A stretch of DNA of 64,000 bases. It comes from Labrenzia sp. DG1229 (GTDB taxonomy: Bacteria; Pseudomonadota; Alphaproteobacteria; Rhizobiales; Stappiaceae). A model generated the notes under the pieces. The model had not been told where the DNA came from. It saw only the letters and a program-made list of their open reading frames with translations, and made no database searches. The DNA lies in assembly GCF_000521215.1 (NCBI RefSeq), contig NZ_KI928950.1:1-64000 (forward strand). The letters run 5' to 3'. Shown here piece after piece: positions 9,178 through 19,306 of this stretch; position 1 is the stretch's first letter, and every line of letters begins with the position of its first letter. A program made the position numbers and the translations under genes.

Positions 9178-9356
9178 CAAGCAGCTTCCCTGAATAACCA
9201 ATCCCTGTCGTGTGGTCCTGCTTTCCAAGGTGCCTGCGAACGGAGGATGGCGTGCCCGCACCGCCCAACGATCCGGCGGGACAAATGCCGGCTGCGCTCA
9301 GCATCATCCCGGTGCAAGACAGCGGCCATAATAATTCGTACCCCAAGGAGATCGAA

Positions 9357-10334
9357 ATGAGTTTTTTCCCCGTCGAACAGGCGCCGGGCCGCCTGAACCG
9401 CAGCCAACTGGCGGTGCCCGGCAGTCAGCCGCAGATGTTTGAAAAGGCTTCCAGGTCCAATGCCGATGTCATCTTCCTCGATCTTGAGGACGCAGTCGCG
9501 CCTGACGAGAAGGAACAGGCGCGCAAGAACATTATTCAGGCGCTGAACGAAATCGACTGGGGCAACAAGACCATGTCGATCCGCATAAACGGACTGGATA
9601 CCCATTACATGTACCGGGACGTCGTGGATATCGTTGAACAGGCAGGAGAACGGCTGGATCTCATGATGATCCCCAAGGTCGGCACGGCTGCAGACGTCTA
9701 TGCCATCGACATGCTGGTAACCCAGATCGAGGATGCAAGGGGATACAAGAGGCGGATCGGCTTCGAACACATCATCGAAACGGCACTTGGCATGCAAAAC
9801 GTGCACGAAATCGCTGCAGCCTCCAAACGCAATGAAAGTCTTCATTTCGGGGTCGCAGACTACGCCGCCAGCACGCGTGCTCGTACCACGATCATCGGCG
9901 GCGTCAATCCGGATTATGCGGTGCTGACCGACGTTGCACATGACGGCGGCAGAGACGTGCATTGGGGCGATATGTGGCACTACGCGATCGCGCGCATGGT
10001 CGTGGCAGCGCGCGCCAATGGATTGCGTCCCATTGATGGTCCCTTTGGCGACTTTACTGACAAAGACGGCTACCGGGCAGCCGCCGGACGCGCGGCTGTT
10101 CTTGGCTGCGAAGGCAAATGGGCTATCCATCCCAGCCAGATCGAACTGGCCAATGAAGTCATGAGCCCCTCAGACTCTGAAGTGACCAAAGCCAGGCGCA
10201 TTCTGGAGGCCATGGCCGAGGCAGAAGCTGCCGGCAAGGGAGCTGTTTCGCTTGATGGTCGATTGATCGACTACGCTTCCATCCGGCAGGCCGAGGTTCT
10301 GGTGGACAAGAGTCGTCAGATTTCAGCAAGCTAA
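9357..10334 (+). CDS. mclA: malyl-CoA lyase (HpcH/HpaI aldolase/citrate lyase family)
   Basis: A 325-residue CitE-like lyase that would cleave malyl-CoA to acetyl-CoA and glyoxylate. The chosen ATG at 9357 has AAGGAG seven bases upstream and gives 'MSFFPVEQAPGRLNRSQLAV', as in McL proteins; an in-frame upstream extension has no family similarity. Metal- and substrate-site features are 'VIFLDLEDAVAPDEK' (about 39-53), 'GFEHIIETALGMQNV' (about 137-151), 'WGDMWHYAIARMVVAARANG' and 'WAIHPSQI'. Length and motifs match methylotroph MclA (318-325 residues). It lies about 180 bp after the dehydrogenase gene, on the same strand, so it may have its own promoter as well as operon read-through. Confidence 0.92.
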   Translation: MSFFPVEQAPGRLNRSQLAVPGSQPQMFEKASRSNADVIFLDLEDAVAPDEKEQARKNIIQALNEIDWGNKTMSIRINGLDTHYMYRDVVDIVEQAGERLDLMMIPKVGTAADVYAIDMLVTQIEDARGYKRRIGFEHIIETALGMQNVHEIAAASKRNESLHFGVADYAASTRARTTIIGGVNPDYAVLTDVAHDGGRDVHWGDMWHYAIARMVVAARANGLRPIDGPFGDFTDKDGYRAAAGRAAVLGCEGKWAIHPSQIELANEVMSPSDSEVTKARRILEAMAEAEAAGKGAVSLDGRLIDYASIRQAEVLVDKSRQISAS

Positions 10335-10367
10335 TCCCATGCGTGGCCGGTTTCGGCGCAAACAACA

Positions 10368-11222
10368 TCAGAAGGTCAGCTGCATGTCGAACTGCTGCAA
10401 GAGGTCTTCAGCCCCTGCCCGGTCCAAAAACGCATTGACGCCCGTTGCACTCACATCGACATTCACAAATGTCAGGTGGTCGGTATCCACCGACTGCCCG
10501 AGCTCCTCGAGCAGTGCGCTGCCGATGCCGGCGCGGCGAAAGTTGCGGTGAACGGCGATCTGGGCAACCGAACCATCGGGGTTGGCTGCGCCCCAGCCGA
10601 GAAGCCTTCCGTTTTCCGATACACCGATCAGGTTCATCCTGCCACGCAGGGCCGTGAGCGAGGCAAGACTGTTTTGAGGTGTCGGGAGCGTGTCGAAATA
10701 GTCGCTCTCATCATCCGGGAGCTCCTCGACAGTGAGAGCATCAATTCTCAGGTCATTCCGGCGGGACACAGGCAGACTGTGTTTCGGCAACCTGCATACC
10801 CGAACCGTCCGCTGATGCTTGTATCCAAACGATTCGTACGCTCTGAGAGCCCTTTCATTGGTCGAGATGACTTCCAACTGCATTCCGTTCGCGCCATCGG
10901 ATTTCTGTTTTTCGACAACAGCGTTGAACAGGTTCTTCAAGATACCCTTGCGCCTGTGCCGGGGATCCGTTCCAACCGAAACAGCATAGCCTCGGGAACC
11001 GTACGAGGCGGATGGTGCAGTGGAATACCAGAACCCGGCAATGTCCGACCCACTCATGGATACGAATGAATGCTCTGCGGAAAATCCGCGCTGCTTCTGG
11101 AAATAGAGAAACTTGTCAACCGTCATGGAAAGCGGCACGCAATAGTCCGAAAAGGCTGAATTCATCGCCGCGCACAGTTGTCCTGCATCAATTTCACGGC
11201 AATCGATGATGTGATATGACAT
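10368..11222 (-). CDS. GNAT family N-acetyltransferase, two-domain
   Basis: A 284-residue protein with two GNAT-like halves. The N-terminal half (about 1-150) has 'GYAVSVGTDPRHRRKGILKN' with an acetyl-CoA pyrophosphate loop 'RHRRKG', followed by 'ALRAYESFGYKH'. The C-terminal half (about 195-275) has 'VAQIAVHRNFRRAGIGSALL' with the loop 'RRAGIG'. Both halves look complete enough to bind acetyl-CoA. The substrate cannot be read from sequence. The gene is convergent with mclA (33 bp between stops) and stands alone. Confidence 0.82.
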   Translation of the reverse strand: MSYHIIDCREIDAGQLCAAMNSAFSDYCVPLSMTVDKFLYFQKQRGFSAEHSFVSMSGSDIAGFWYSTAPSASYGSRGYAVSVGTDPRHRRKGILKNLFNAVVEKQKSDGANGMQLEVISTNERALRAYESFGYKHQRTVRVCRLPKHSLPVSRRNDLRIDALTVEELPDDESDYFDTLPTPQNSLASLTALRGRMNLIGVSENGRLLGWGAANPDGSVAQIAVHRNFRRAGIGSALLEELGQSVDTDHLTFVNVDVSATGVNAFLDRAGAEDLLQQFDMQLTF

Positions 11223-11418
11223 GGTTGCTTGTAGCCTGGCTCCGTTTGGTTTGTTGCCTGGAACGCAATGTTCAGACGATGAACAGTCTGAACTGCAAGG
11301 GCGGGACGATTATCGTAGTTGCTGAAATATCTATTCACAACTCACGGCGCTGAAGATGGCAGTAATCGGTCGACATTCGTCTCCGAATTGCCAGCGTCAG
11401 GTCTGCGCATTTCATTCG

Positions 11419-11898
11419 TTACCAGTCGACCCTTATGGATCTGGCATCCTTTTTCGACGCACCGATCCTGATCCTGTCGTTGACCGAAACGTCGGTCGAC
11501 TGCAGCCGAACTGATGCTTCATGCAAACGATTGTCGGTGGGGGAACGGAATCTGACTTTTATCTGGCTGGTCTTTGCCAACACATATCCCTGTTCCTGCA
11601 ATCCTTCTCCGAACGGTGTCTTGAAACTGCTGCAGGGCAACACGATCCGTTCGGTTTCGAATAGACCTCTCCTCGGTCTGCCGAAGTGAGTTTTCTTTGC
11701 CTCACACACAATTTCGGCAAAGGTTACAAGGGCGGTTGTATCCTCGAATTCAGACCGGCCGAAGAAAAAAGCTGCGGCAGCAGTCACTATCATGACCGGT
11801 AGAACGACCAACTCCAGAACAAGGCGCGCATTCATCCACCAGGCAATTTTTCTCCTGTGATCGTACAAGCAGCGCCCTTTCCGCATCCTGAAACTCAT
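11419..11898 (-). CDS. hypothetical membrane-anchored protein
   Basis: This reading frame codes for a protein with a basic N-terminus ('RMRKGRCLYDHRRKIAWWMN'), one strong transmembrane segment ('LVLELVVLPVMIVTAAAAFF') and a soluble C-terminal domain of about 110 residues containing 'CEAKKTHFGRPRRGLFETER' and 'VLPCSSFKTPFGEGLQEQGY'. I do not recognise the family. Two cysteines in the soluble part could pair outside the membrane. The start used is an ATG preceded by a GGAAGCAGG stretch; an upstream ATG at 11982 (28 residues more) and a downstream ATG at 11835 are alternatives. It is divergent from the tetR gene and shares the palindrome-bearing intergenic region with it. Confidence 0.55.
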   Translation of the reverse strand: MSFRMRKGRCLYDHRRKIAWWMNARLVLELVVLPVMIVTAAAAFFFGRSEFEDTTALVTFAEIVCEAKKTHFGRPRRGLFETERIVLPCSSFKTPFGEGLQEQGYVLAKTSQIKVRFRSPTDNRLHEASVRLQSTDVSVNDRIRIGASKKDARSIRVDW

Positions 11899-11998
11899 GT
11901 CATGCCTGCTTCCGGAAATTTCAACATCAAGTCGCTTCAGCTGTCTTCCAGGGGTCAAAATTCGCTCTTGACCTCCCCTCATCCCAGTGCGATAACCC

Positions 11999-12017
11999 GA
12001 ACCGTACCGTACGGTTC
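11999..12017. promoter_or_regulatory. 19-bp palindromic operator upstream of tetR-ilvC
   Basis: A perfect inverted repeat, GAACCGTAC-C-GTACGGTTC, with 9-bp arms around one base. It lies 44 bp before the tetR-family start and within about 100 bp of the divergent membrane-protein gene. The size and symmetry are typical of a TetR-family operator, so autoregulation by the adjacent TetR protein is the simplest reading. Confidence 0.6.
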
Positions 12018-12061
12018 CGACCTTTGATCAAGTTATCCTCCAGCCCATCAGGCACCAGAAC

Positions 12062-12712
12062 ATGCCCGCTGCCGCCTACGACATCGCCACTTCCCGCCCG
12101 GACGCCGCGCCTGAATTTTCGCCGCGCCAGCAGGTGGTATTGCAGCATGCATTGACACTGTTGGTCGAAGGCGGTGAGAAGGCTCTGACAACCGCCGGTC
12201 TCGCCCGCACCGCGAGCTGCTCAAAAGAGAGCCTCTACAAGTGGTTCGGCGATCGCGACGGCCTGCTCGCGGCAGTTGTCGCCTATCAGGCAAGTCAGGT
12301 TCAGTTTCCCTCGGAAGCCGGAGCGACCGCGGATCCGGCAACATTCCGCGCCCATGTGACTGCATTTATCGAAGCACTTCTGGGCGTTCTCTTCTCAGAA
12401 ACCTCGCTGGCGCTGAACCGACTTTCCATCGGCCAGTCCAACACAAACTCCAACCGGCTCGGGCATTTGCTGCTGGTGCGCGGCAAACACATGATTTCGT
12501 CCCGCGCCCGCACGATGCTGGAAACCGGCCGCCGCCACGGATTGCTCAAGTTCGACGATGCCGAAGACGCCTACCAGGTGCTTTACGGCCTTGCCATACG
12601 CGACGTTCATGTTCGCCTGCTGCTGGGGGAAAGCGCCAGTGCTGCGGAACAGGATCTCAAATCACAGGCCGAAACGGCGGTCGACCGCTTTTACCGGCTG
12701 TTCGGAGCCTGA
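12062..12712 (+). CDS. TetR/AcrR family transcriptional regulator
   Basis: A 216-residue TetR-type regulator. The N-terminal HTH (about residues 18-65) reads 'SPRQQVVLQHALTLLVEGGE', then 'LTTAGLARTASCSKESLYKW' and 'FGDRDGLLAAVV', the family signature. The C-terminal ligand and dimer domain is alpha-helical, with 'FIEALLGVLFSETSLALNRL' and 'YQVLYGLAIRDVHVRLLLG'. It sits 103 bp upstream of ilvC in the same direction with no obvious terminator between them, and a perfect 19-bp palindrome lies before it. Its ligand and targets are unknown; control of itself, the divergent membrane gene and possibly ilvC is inferred from position. Confidence 0.88.
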   Translation: MPAAAYDIATSRPDAAPEFSPRQQVVLQHALTLLVEGGEKALTTAGLARTASCSKESLYKWFGDRDGLLAAVVAYQASQVQFPSEAGATADPATFRAHVTAFIEALLGVLFSETSLALNRLSIGQSNTNSNRLGHLLLVRGKHMISSRARTMLETGRRHGLLKFDDAEDAYQVLYGLAIRDVHVRLLLGESASAAEQDLKSQAETAVDRFYRLFGA

Positions 12713-13834
<1,122 letters not shown>

Positions 13835-13862
13835 GCCGTACCTGGTTTAACGATACGGAAAG

Positions 13863-13887
13863 GCCGGGCAGCGACGCCCGGCTTTTT
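13863..13887 (+). terminator. rho-independent terminator after ilvC
   Basis: Stem GCCGGGC (13863-13869), six-base loop, GCCCGGC (13876-13882), then TTTTT. The T-run ends at the stop codon of the convergent Sel1-repeat gene. Confidence 0.85.
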
Positions 13888-16800
13888 CATTTTGACTCAA
13901 CCCTGTACTTCTCAGGTACGGAGCCGCTCGGAATTTGGTGATCGATTTGAAGCCGTTTCAGCGCTGCAAAAGCAGGGTAGACCTCGAAATCCGCAGCTTT
14001 CTTGTACAATTCTATCGCACGCTCAAGATCCAACGGAATGTACTCTCCCTGCTCCAGCACCGCTGCCAGATAGTAAAGCCCGTCTGGCGACCCTTGAGCA
14101 GCCGTCTCCTCAATCAGCTTCAAACCCTTTCGAATATCACGGTCTACACCGAGGCCCTGGAGCACCATCCATCCAAGGTTTGCGTCTGCGTGTACAGACC
14201 CTAGAGAACTTGCTTTTTCCAGCAACTTTACGGCCTGGTTCAAGTCTTTTGGTACGCCGTTTCCATCTCGAAAGAGTTTCGCAAGTTCGACGCTGGATTC
14301 ATGATGCCCTTCTTGTGCGTTAGTTTCGAAAAGTTTGGCCGCCAGGTCAGCATCTTCCGCGACGCCAATACCGTGTTCCAGTTGCCAGGCAAGAAACAAT
14401 CGCGCGGTATGATTGCCGGCTTTTGCACCGCGTGCATAGTATTCGCTTGCCAGGGTGTAGTTTGGGCTTACGTCCCCTGAGTAGTAATAATAATCACCAA
14501 ACGCGGTTGCCCCTAGCCCCTCGTCAAGTGCCTCAACCTTCTGAAAAATATTGAAGGCCTCACTTGGATCTTTTTCCGTACCAACGCCCCAAAGTTTCGC
14601 GAGACCGAGATTGTAGAGCCCATACGGATCGTCGGCGGCGGCCGCCTTCTCGAGCCAATCGACACCCTCTTCCTTATCTGCTTCATCTTGGAAGTCAGGA
14701 GAAATCAACAAGGCGCCAAGAGAAATCATAGCGTCTCTGTGGTCAGATTTAGCCGCCTCGGTCAGCCACTTCCGCGCAAGACCCGTATCTCGTTTACCGA
14801 TCATGCCCCACGCATAGCTGTCACCTAGCAAAAACATTGCTTCATGGCTGCCAACCTCGCTTCCCTGTTTCAGGTGAGAAAGGGCGGTTTCCCAATTCGC
14901 ATTGCTCACGTGCCCGTTGAGATTCAACCAGCCAAGCAATGCATGGGCGTTTCGCAAACCGAAGCGGAGTGACTTTTCAGCATACCAGCGCGATTTCTCG
15001 TAATCGTGCGTCTCGCCGGGTTCAACAAAGTGCCAGGCCAGAACGATTGCAGCTTCGGCATCGCCTTGTGCAGCTAAATCCTCAAGTTTTTCAATGCTCT
15101 TTTTTCTAGTGGAAACCTGAAACAGGTCGTAAAGCTGAATTTCGGCAAGATGCCGCTCTGCAAGTTTTGAGTGTTGGCTGGCCTGCTTGTACCAGTGAGC
15201 TGCCTCCACCGGATTGGCCTCAACTAGCAGACCCTTTTCAAACATTTCAGCCAGCTGCAATTGAGCACGCAATACTCCCAGCTCAGCCGATCTTTTTGCA
15301 TATTTGAAGATTTCCAGTTCTATTGATTTGTCTTTGGCATTGCTTTCAGAAAGCGCAAAAGACAATGCGAGTGACGCAGACGGAATCGGATTTGCGACGT
15401 CGTTTATTTTGCGCAGCAATGTGGTCGCTTCTTTCGTGTCTTTTTGTAAGACAATGCCGTACGTGTACGCGATACCAAGAAACAAGTCTTTTTGCTGATC
15501 CGCTTCACCATGATCGTTTTCACGACTTTCAGCGACAATCAGTTGTGACAATGGCTGCAACGCTGACAGCGGGTTCGCCTCAGAAATAGAAACAAGCTCA
15601 GCGACCCCAGCAAGATAATCCGCGCCTTCAACCTCCCCCAGGATCTGCATGCGCGCCCACTTGACCGACGCATCCAGATTGCCGTCATCGGCGGCAACCC
15701 GGTATAGAGCCGAAGCCTTCTCCAGATTCTCGCGCGAGGGATCGTCATGAAGCGCCTCCGCCGCTTCAAAGGCTGCATCCGCATCACCGAGTTCCCCTGC
15801 TCGGATCGTCCAGCGAAGCGCCTTCTTGCGGTTCGGTGTCATCCAGCCATTGTCGCCATAGGCGGACATGAGGCGCTGCGCTGCAAAGAGTTCACCGCCC
15901 TCGGCGGCGAGCTCATAGTGACGGACCGCTTCATGTTTTTCGGTCAGGCCGCCAAGGCCTTCTTCTTCCATGTAGGCAAGATACTTGACCGCCAGATAGT
16001 AGCCCGAGGCCGCAGCACGTTCGAAATAAACCCGTGCCTGTTTGTCGTCTTCGTCAGCCCATTCCCCGTGGAAATGGCCAATGCCCAGGAATGTCGCGGC
16101 GTTCTCCACGCCGGCCTCATCCGCCTCGCGGAAATAGTCCATCGCCTTGTCAAAATCGTGCCCGGGCCATTCCGATCTTGTATGGAGATAACCCAATTCG
16201 AAGAGCGCATCCGAATTTCCGTCCTCGAGCGCCTGGCTATAAAGCTGGAGAGCCTTGCCGAAATCCCTTTCAACCTGATCGCCATCAGCGTTAAAATCAC
16301 CCAGTGCGATCAGTGCGTCCGAATTCCCTAAATCTGCGCCTTTTCGGTAGAGCTCAAGCGCCTCGCCCGGGTCCTTCGCGACACCGCTTCCTGTGTCATA
16401 CATTTCGGCAAGCATGAGGATCGCAGCCGTGTAGTCATCTGCGGCGGCCTGCTCCAGAAGCCGCCTTCCACGATGAACATCCCTGTCAACACCGCTGGTG
16501 CCGTAAACGAGGGCGAAGCCGAGTTCGGTCAAGGCGAAGGGCTGACCAACCGCTGCCGCCTCTTCAAAAAGATCCCTGGATTTGGTCAAATCCTGCTCGA
16601 CGCCGAGGCCTTCCTGGTAGAGCCAGGCCAGATACGCCTTTGCCCGTGTATACCCCTCGGCGTCAATGGCGCTCTGGTATTGGGCCGCAGCTTTCGCGTA
16701 GTCCTGCTCCAGGCCTCCGCCCTGCTCATAGGCGAGACCGAGCGAAATGTGTGCATAGGGGGAACCGAGGTCGATTGCACGCCTGAAAAGGGACACCGCC

Positions 16801-17627
16801 CGCTTTCGATCCTGATCGCCCCCAAGCCCCCAGTAGTAGATATAGCCGAGCTTTTGCATTCCCCGACTGGATTGTTCATCGGCTGCCTTCCGGTAAAACT
16901 CCGCAGCCCTCTTGTAGTCCTGCGAACCAAAGGATCCGGTTTCATGCATCAGGCCGAGATTGACCCAGCCGTTCGGGTTCCCGTCTTCGCCTGCCTTCCT
17001 GTAGAGCCGTTCTGCTTCCTTCAAGTCGACGTCGGTTCCTCGCCCGTTCTCATAAAGCCACCCGAGCGCTGACGTTGCTTCCGGGACACCGCCCCTGCTC
17101 GCCCATTGGATCCAGAAAAATGCCTGGCCGTCATGCTGGCGTATTCCCAGCCCGTCGAAATACAGGTATCCAAGACGCAGACCGCTCCAGCTATCGCCGT
17201 AGTCGGCTCCCTGCTGATAGTAGGAGACAGCTTTTTCGTAGTCCTGAGGTCCGGCGATCCCGGTTTCGTAGTAGTATCCCAATTGTGATTTTGCCCAGGG
17301 GTACCCCAACGCTTCCGAGCGCTGAAAATATGAAAATGCCTTTTTGTAGTCCGGTTCCCAAAGCTCGTCATTTTCATAGGCCAGACCAAGCCGGTAAAGG
17401 TCTTCCGGGTCTTCGGCAGCTTCCCGTGACAGGAGTTGCTCGAGCTCCTGCGCATCCGGCAAGGTATCCAGATGATCGGGACCACTTTGTTGCGGTCCGT
17501 ATGAAGAATTGCTGCCGCTGCCCAATCGCCAGGGCTGTTCCTGGTCCGCATCCCCTGACTTGCCCGCTGCCAGGGTGTCCATCGGCATGAGTGCCAGACA
17601 AACAAACAAACACACTGCAAATTTCAT
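13887..17627 (-). CDS. large secreted Sel1-repeat (TPR-like) protein
   Basis: A 1,246-residue protein with an N-terminal signal peptide ('FAVCLFVCLALMPMDTLAAG', cleavage after about residue 21). The rest is built almost entirely of Sel1-like repeats of about 36 residues. The recurring pattern is 'A...Y..AA..G...A...LG..Y..G.GV..D...A', for example 'YKKAFSYFQRSEALGYPWAK' and 'AKAAAQYQSAIDAEGYTRAK'. By length there are roughly 30 repeats. Sel1 proteins act as scaffolds; known bacterial examples include ExoR, AlgK and LpnE. The partner is unknown. Repeats in the middle (about 680-900) are more degenerate. It is a single-gene unit, convergent with ilvC, with a long AT-rich region upstream. Confidence 0.88.
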   Translation of the reverse strand: MKFAVCLFVCLALMPMDTLAAGKSGDADQEQPWRLGSGSNSSYGPQQSGPDHLDTLPDAQELEQLLSREAAEDPEDLYRLGLAYENDELWEPDYKKAFSYFQRSEALGYPWAKSQLGYYYETGIAGPQDYEKAVSYYQQGADYGDSWSGLRLGYLYFDGLGIRQHDGQAFFWIQWASRGGVPEATSALGWLYENGRGTDVDLKEAERLYRKAGEDGNPNGWVNLGLMHETGSFGSQDYKRAAEFYRKAADEQSSRGMQKLGYIYYWGLGGDQDRKRAVSLFRRAIDLGSPYAHISLGLAYEQGGGLEQDYAKAAAQYQSAIDAEGYTRAKAYLAWLYQEGLGVEQDLTKSRDLFEEAAAVGQPFALTELGFALVYGTSGVDRDVHRGRRLLEQAAADDYTAAILMLAEMYDTGSGVAKDPGEALELYRKGADLGNSDALIALGDFNADGDQVERDFGKALQLYSQALEDGNSDALFELGYLHTRSEWPGHDFDKAMDYFREADEAGVENAATFLGIGHFHGEWADEDDKQARVYFERAAASGYYLAVKYLAYMEEEGLGGLTEKHEAVRHYELAAEGGELFAAQRLMSAYGDNGWMTPNRKKALRWTIRAGELGDADAAFEAAEALHDDPSRENLEKASALYRVAADDGNLDASVKWARMQILGEVEGADYLAGVAELVSISEANPLSALQPLSQLIVAESRENDHGEADQQKDLFLGIAYTYGIVLQKDTKEATTLLRKINDVANPIPSASLALSFALSESNAKDKSIELEIFKYAKRSAELGVLRAQLQLAEMFEKGLLVEANPVEAAHWYKQASQHSKLAERHLAEIQLYDLFQVSTRKKSIEKLEDLAAQGDAEAAIVLAWHFVEPGETHDYEKSRWYAEKSLRFGLRNAHALLGWLNLNGHVSNANWETALSHLKQGSEVGSHEAMFLLGDSYAWGMIGKRDTGLARKWLTEAAKSDHRDAMISLGALLISPDFQDEADKEEGVDWLEKAAAADDPYGLYNLGLAKLWGVGTEKDPSEAFNIFQKVEALDEGLGATAFGDYYYYSGDVSPNYTLASEYYARGAKAGNHTARLFLAWQLEHGIGVAEDADLAAKLFETNAQEGHHESSVELAKLFRDGNGVPKDLNQAVKLLEKASSLGSVHADANLGWMVLQGLGVDRDIRKGLKLIEETAAQGSPDGLYYLAAVLEQGEYIPLDLERAIELYKKAADFEVYPAFAALKRLQIDHQIPSGSVPEKYRVESK

Positions 17628-17640
17628 TGCTCTACCAAAA

Positions 17641-18111
17641 CACCTTAGAAAAGACTCTCAACCGACCGTCCGCACTTTCGCGCCGCACCCGCACGGATCG
17701 ACATTAGCCGCGGTGGTGTACGATGCGCGTTCATGTTTCAGTCCGTTTAAAACAAATTGCTGTGGGACCGGCAACAGTCGTTGAACCCGAAAACAGGATC
17801 CACCCTGAATTGAAATCAAAAAACACGACGAAAGCTGAAGGAGGCGTTGTAAAAACGTTCGCCATGACCCGCCGAAAAATTGAATCGAGAATAAATTTCA
17901 ATCAAATTAGATAAAAGTAGCCGAGATTATTCGCTGACTTTTAGAAAATCTTAAAGCGGGTATGCGCCAATGCAGATCACATTCTTGCTGCGGAGTATTT
18001 ATTGTAACTTCCGTACAAATACAATTTGATGAAAATCTATTAACTCGCACTAACACCATCTAAAAACCTTACAAAGTAGGCTCCTTCATGCGGTTGTTAC
18101 CGGTGAATATT
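17641..18111. other. AT-rich intergenic region, no gene seen
   Basis: About 470 bp between two divergent genes (Sel1 protein and diguanylate cyclase). The part after 17850 is markedly richer in A and T than its surroundings. An AAGGAGG at about 17838 is followed only by a TTG-TAA and a 16-codon ATG frame too far away to use it. No convincing small gene, RNA or palindrome was found. Confidence 0.5.
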
Positions 18112-18128
18112 ATGTGGAGTGCGTCTAT

Positions 18129-19286
18129 ATGGATCTTCTGACGCTTTTTTCGGCGAATCTGCTTTTGCTGCTGATTTTCGCCATTTCGTTTCAGGCGATG
18201 TCGCTACGCGTTACACAAAGCACGCATTGGCGCAGTTGGGCTGCTGCCAACGCCTTGCTGGTCGCAGCCCTGGTCTGTTTTGCCTTTGAGCGTGTTCTCC
18301 CGGATCTGGCGGCCTACATCCTTCCCAATACATTGCTTCTACTGGGATTCGGCTTTCACCTTTACGCCGCACGTGTCCTTGCGCGCTTGCCGAACAAAGT
18401 GAGCGACGTCTTTGCGCCGGCATTCGCAAACCTTCTTGTCGGCCTGCTTGCCTATCTGTTGTCCGACCCAACCCTGGCCTATGTCGGCGGAAACGTCATT
18501 TTCACGATCCTGTGTGTCGCGACAATCGTTGCCTATACTTCAAAGAACTTCCACGGCCTGATCTCGGTAATCGGTCTGGTCCTGGCGTTCTTCTTCCTCG
18601 CTGCGGTCGGAGGGCTGCGCATCTACCACGGGCTCACAGGCGATGGAGCCACCGGTCCCGGCATGATCAACGACATGATGCAGGATCTTCACCTGATGAG
18701 CGCCATGTTGTTCGTCAGTCTGACGGGCGCATTCTCAACAGCTCTTTCCTTTGAGCAGGTGGCCCAGCGTCACAAGGAAGCTGCGCGGCGGGACCCGCTG
18801 ACCGGTGCTTACAATCGCCGAGAATTTCAGGTGCGCCTGGAGGATCTGCTTCACGCGCCTGAAAAGAAAACATTCGGCCTGTTGAATTTCGACCTGGATC
18901 ACTTCAAGCAGGTCAATGACGAGTACGGGCATCTGGCAGGCGATCAGGCGCTGGTAAAGGTCGTCGCCGCCGTAAAGGCACAGCTCCGGCAAGACGATTG
19001 TTTTGCGCGGCTCGGCGGCGAGGAATTCGCGGTCCTGTTGCCGAACATTTCCCGGGACAATGCGGCAAAGGTGGCAGACCGCCTGCGTCGGCGTATCTCT
19101 GACATCAGGTTCGAATTCGCACCAGAAGAATTCCGGATCACCGCCTCTGCCGGAATTTATCACGGCGACGGCAATCAATTGCTGATGGAAGACCTGATGC
19201 AGGTTGTCGACGAAAGCCTTTATTCGTCAAAGAACAACGGACGCAATTGCGTGACATTCGCACGAACCCTGCAGGCGACCACCTGA
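18129..19286 (+). CDS. membrane-bound diguanylate cyclase (GGDEF)
   Basis: A 385-residue protein with an N-terminal membrane region of about six helices (residues 1-205) and a C-terminal GGDEF domain. The active site is GGEEF (296-300), preceded by 'DPLTGAYNRREF' and 'FDLDHFKQVNDEYGH'. The product-inhibition I-site RxxD is present (R287-D290, five residues before GGEEF). It therefore should make cyclic di-GMP from GTP and be feedback-inhibited. No known MASE signature was recognised in the membrane part, so the signal is unknown. The ATG at 18129 is preferred over a GTG five codons upstream because GGAG lies nine bases before it. Confidence 0.9.
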   Translation: MDLLTLFSANLLLLLIFAISFQAMSLRVTQSTHWRSWAAANALLVAALVCFAFERVLPDLAAYILPNTLLLLGFGFHLYAARVLARLPNKVSDVFAPAFANLLVGLLAYLLSDPTLAYVGGNVIFTILCVATIVAYTSKNFHGLISVIGLVLAFFFLAAVGGLRIYHGLTGDGATGPGMINDMMQDLHLMSAMLFVSLTGAFSTALSFEQVAQRHKEAARRDPLTGAYNRREFQVRLEDLLHAPEKKTFGLLNFDLDHFKQVNDEYGHLAGDQALVKVVAAVKAQLRQDDCFARLGGEEFAVLLPNISRDNAAKVADRLRRRISDIRFEFAPEEFRITASAGIYHGDGNQLLMEDLMQVVDESLYSSKNNGRNCVTFARTLQATT

Positions 19287-19306
19287 GCGAAAACTGTCTG
19301 GTAAAT

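Noticed and set aside
8188-9261. 357-codon minus-strand frame opposite the dehydrogenase
   Set aside because: Fully overlaps a gene with clear motifs; no conserved features on this strand.
8736-10130. Long minus-strand open frame of 464 codons across the dehydrogenase and mclA genes
   Set aside because: It is antisense to two well-supported family genes, has no domain pattern and no ribosome site; high GC makes such shadows common.
17838-17911. 16-codon frame after AAGGAGG in the AT-rich intergenic region
   Set aside because: The spacing between the AGGAGG and the ATG is about 19 bases and the peptide has no features.
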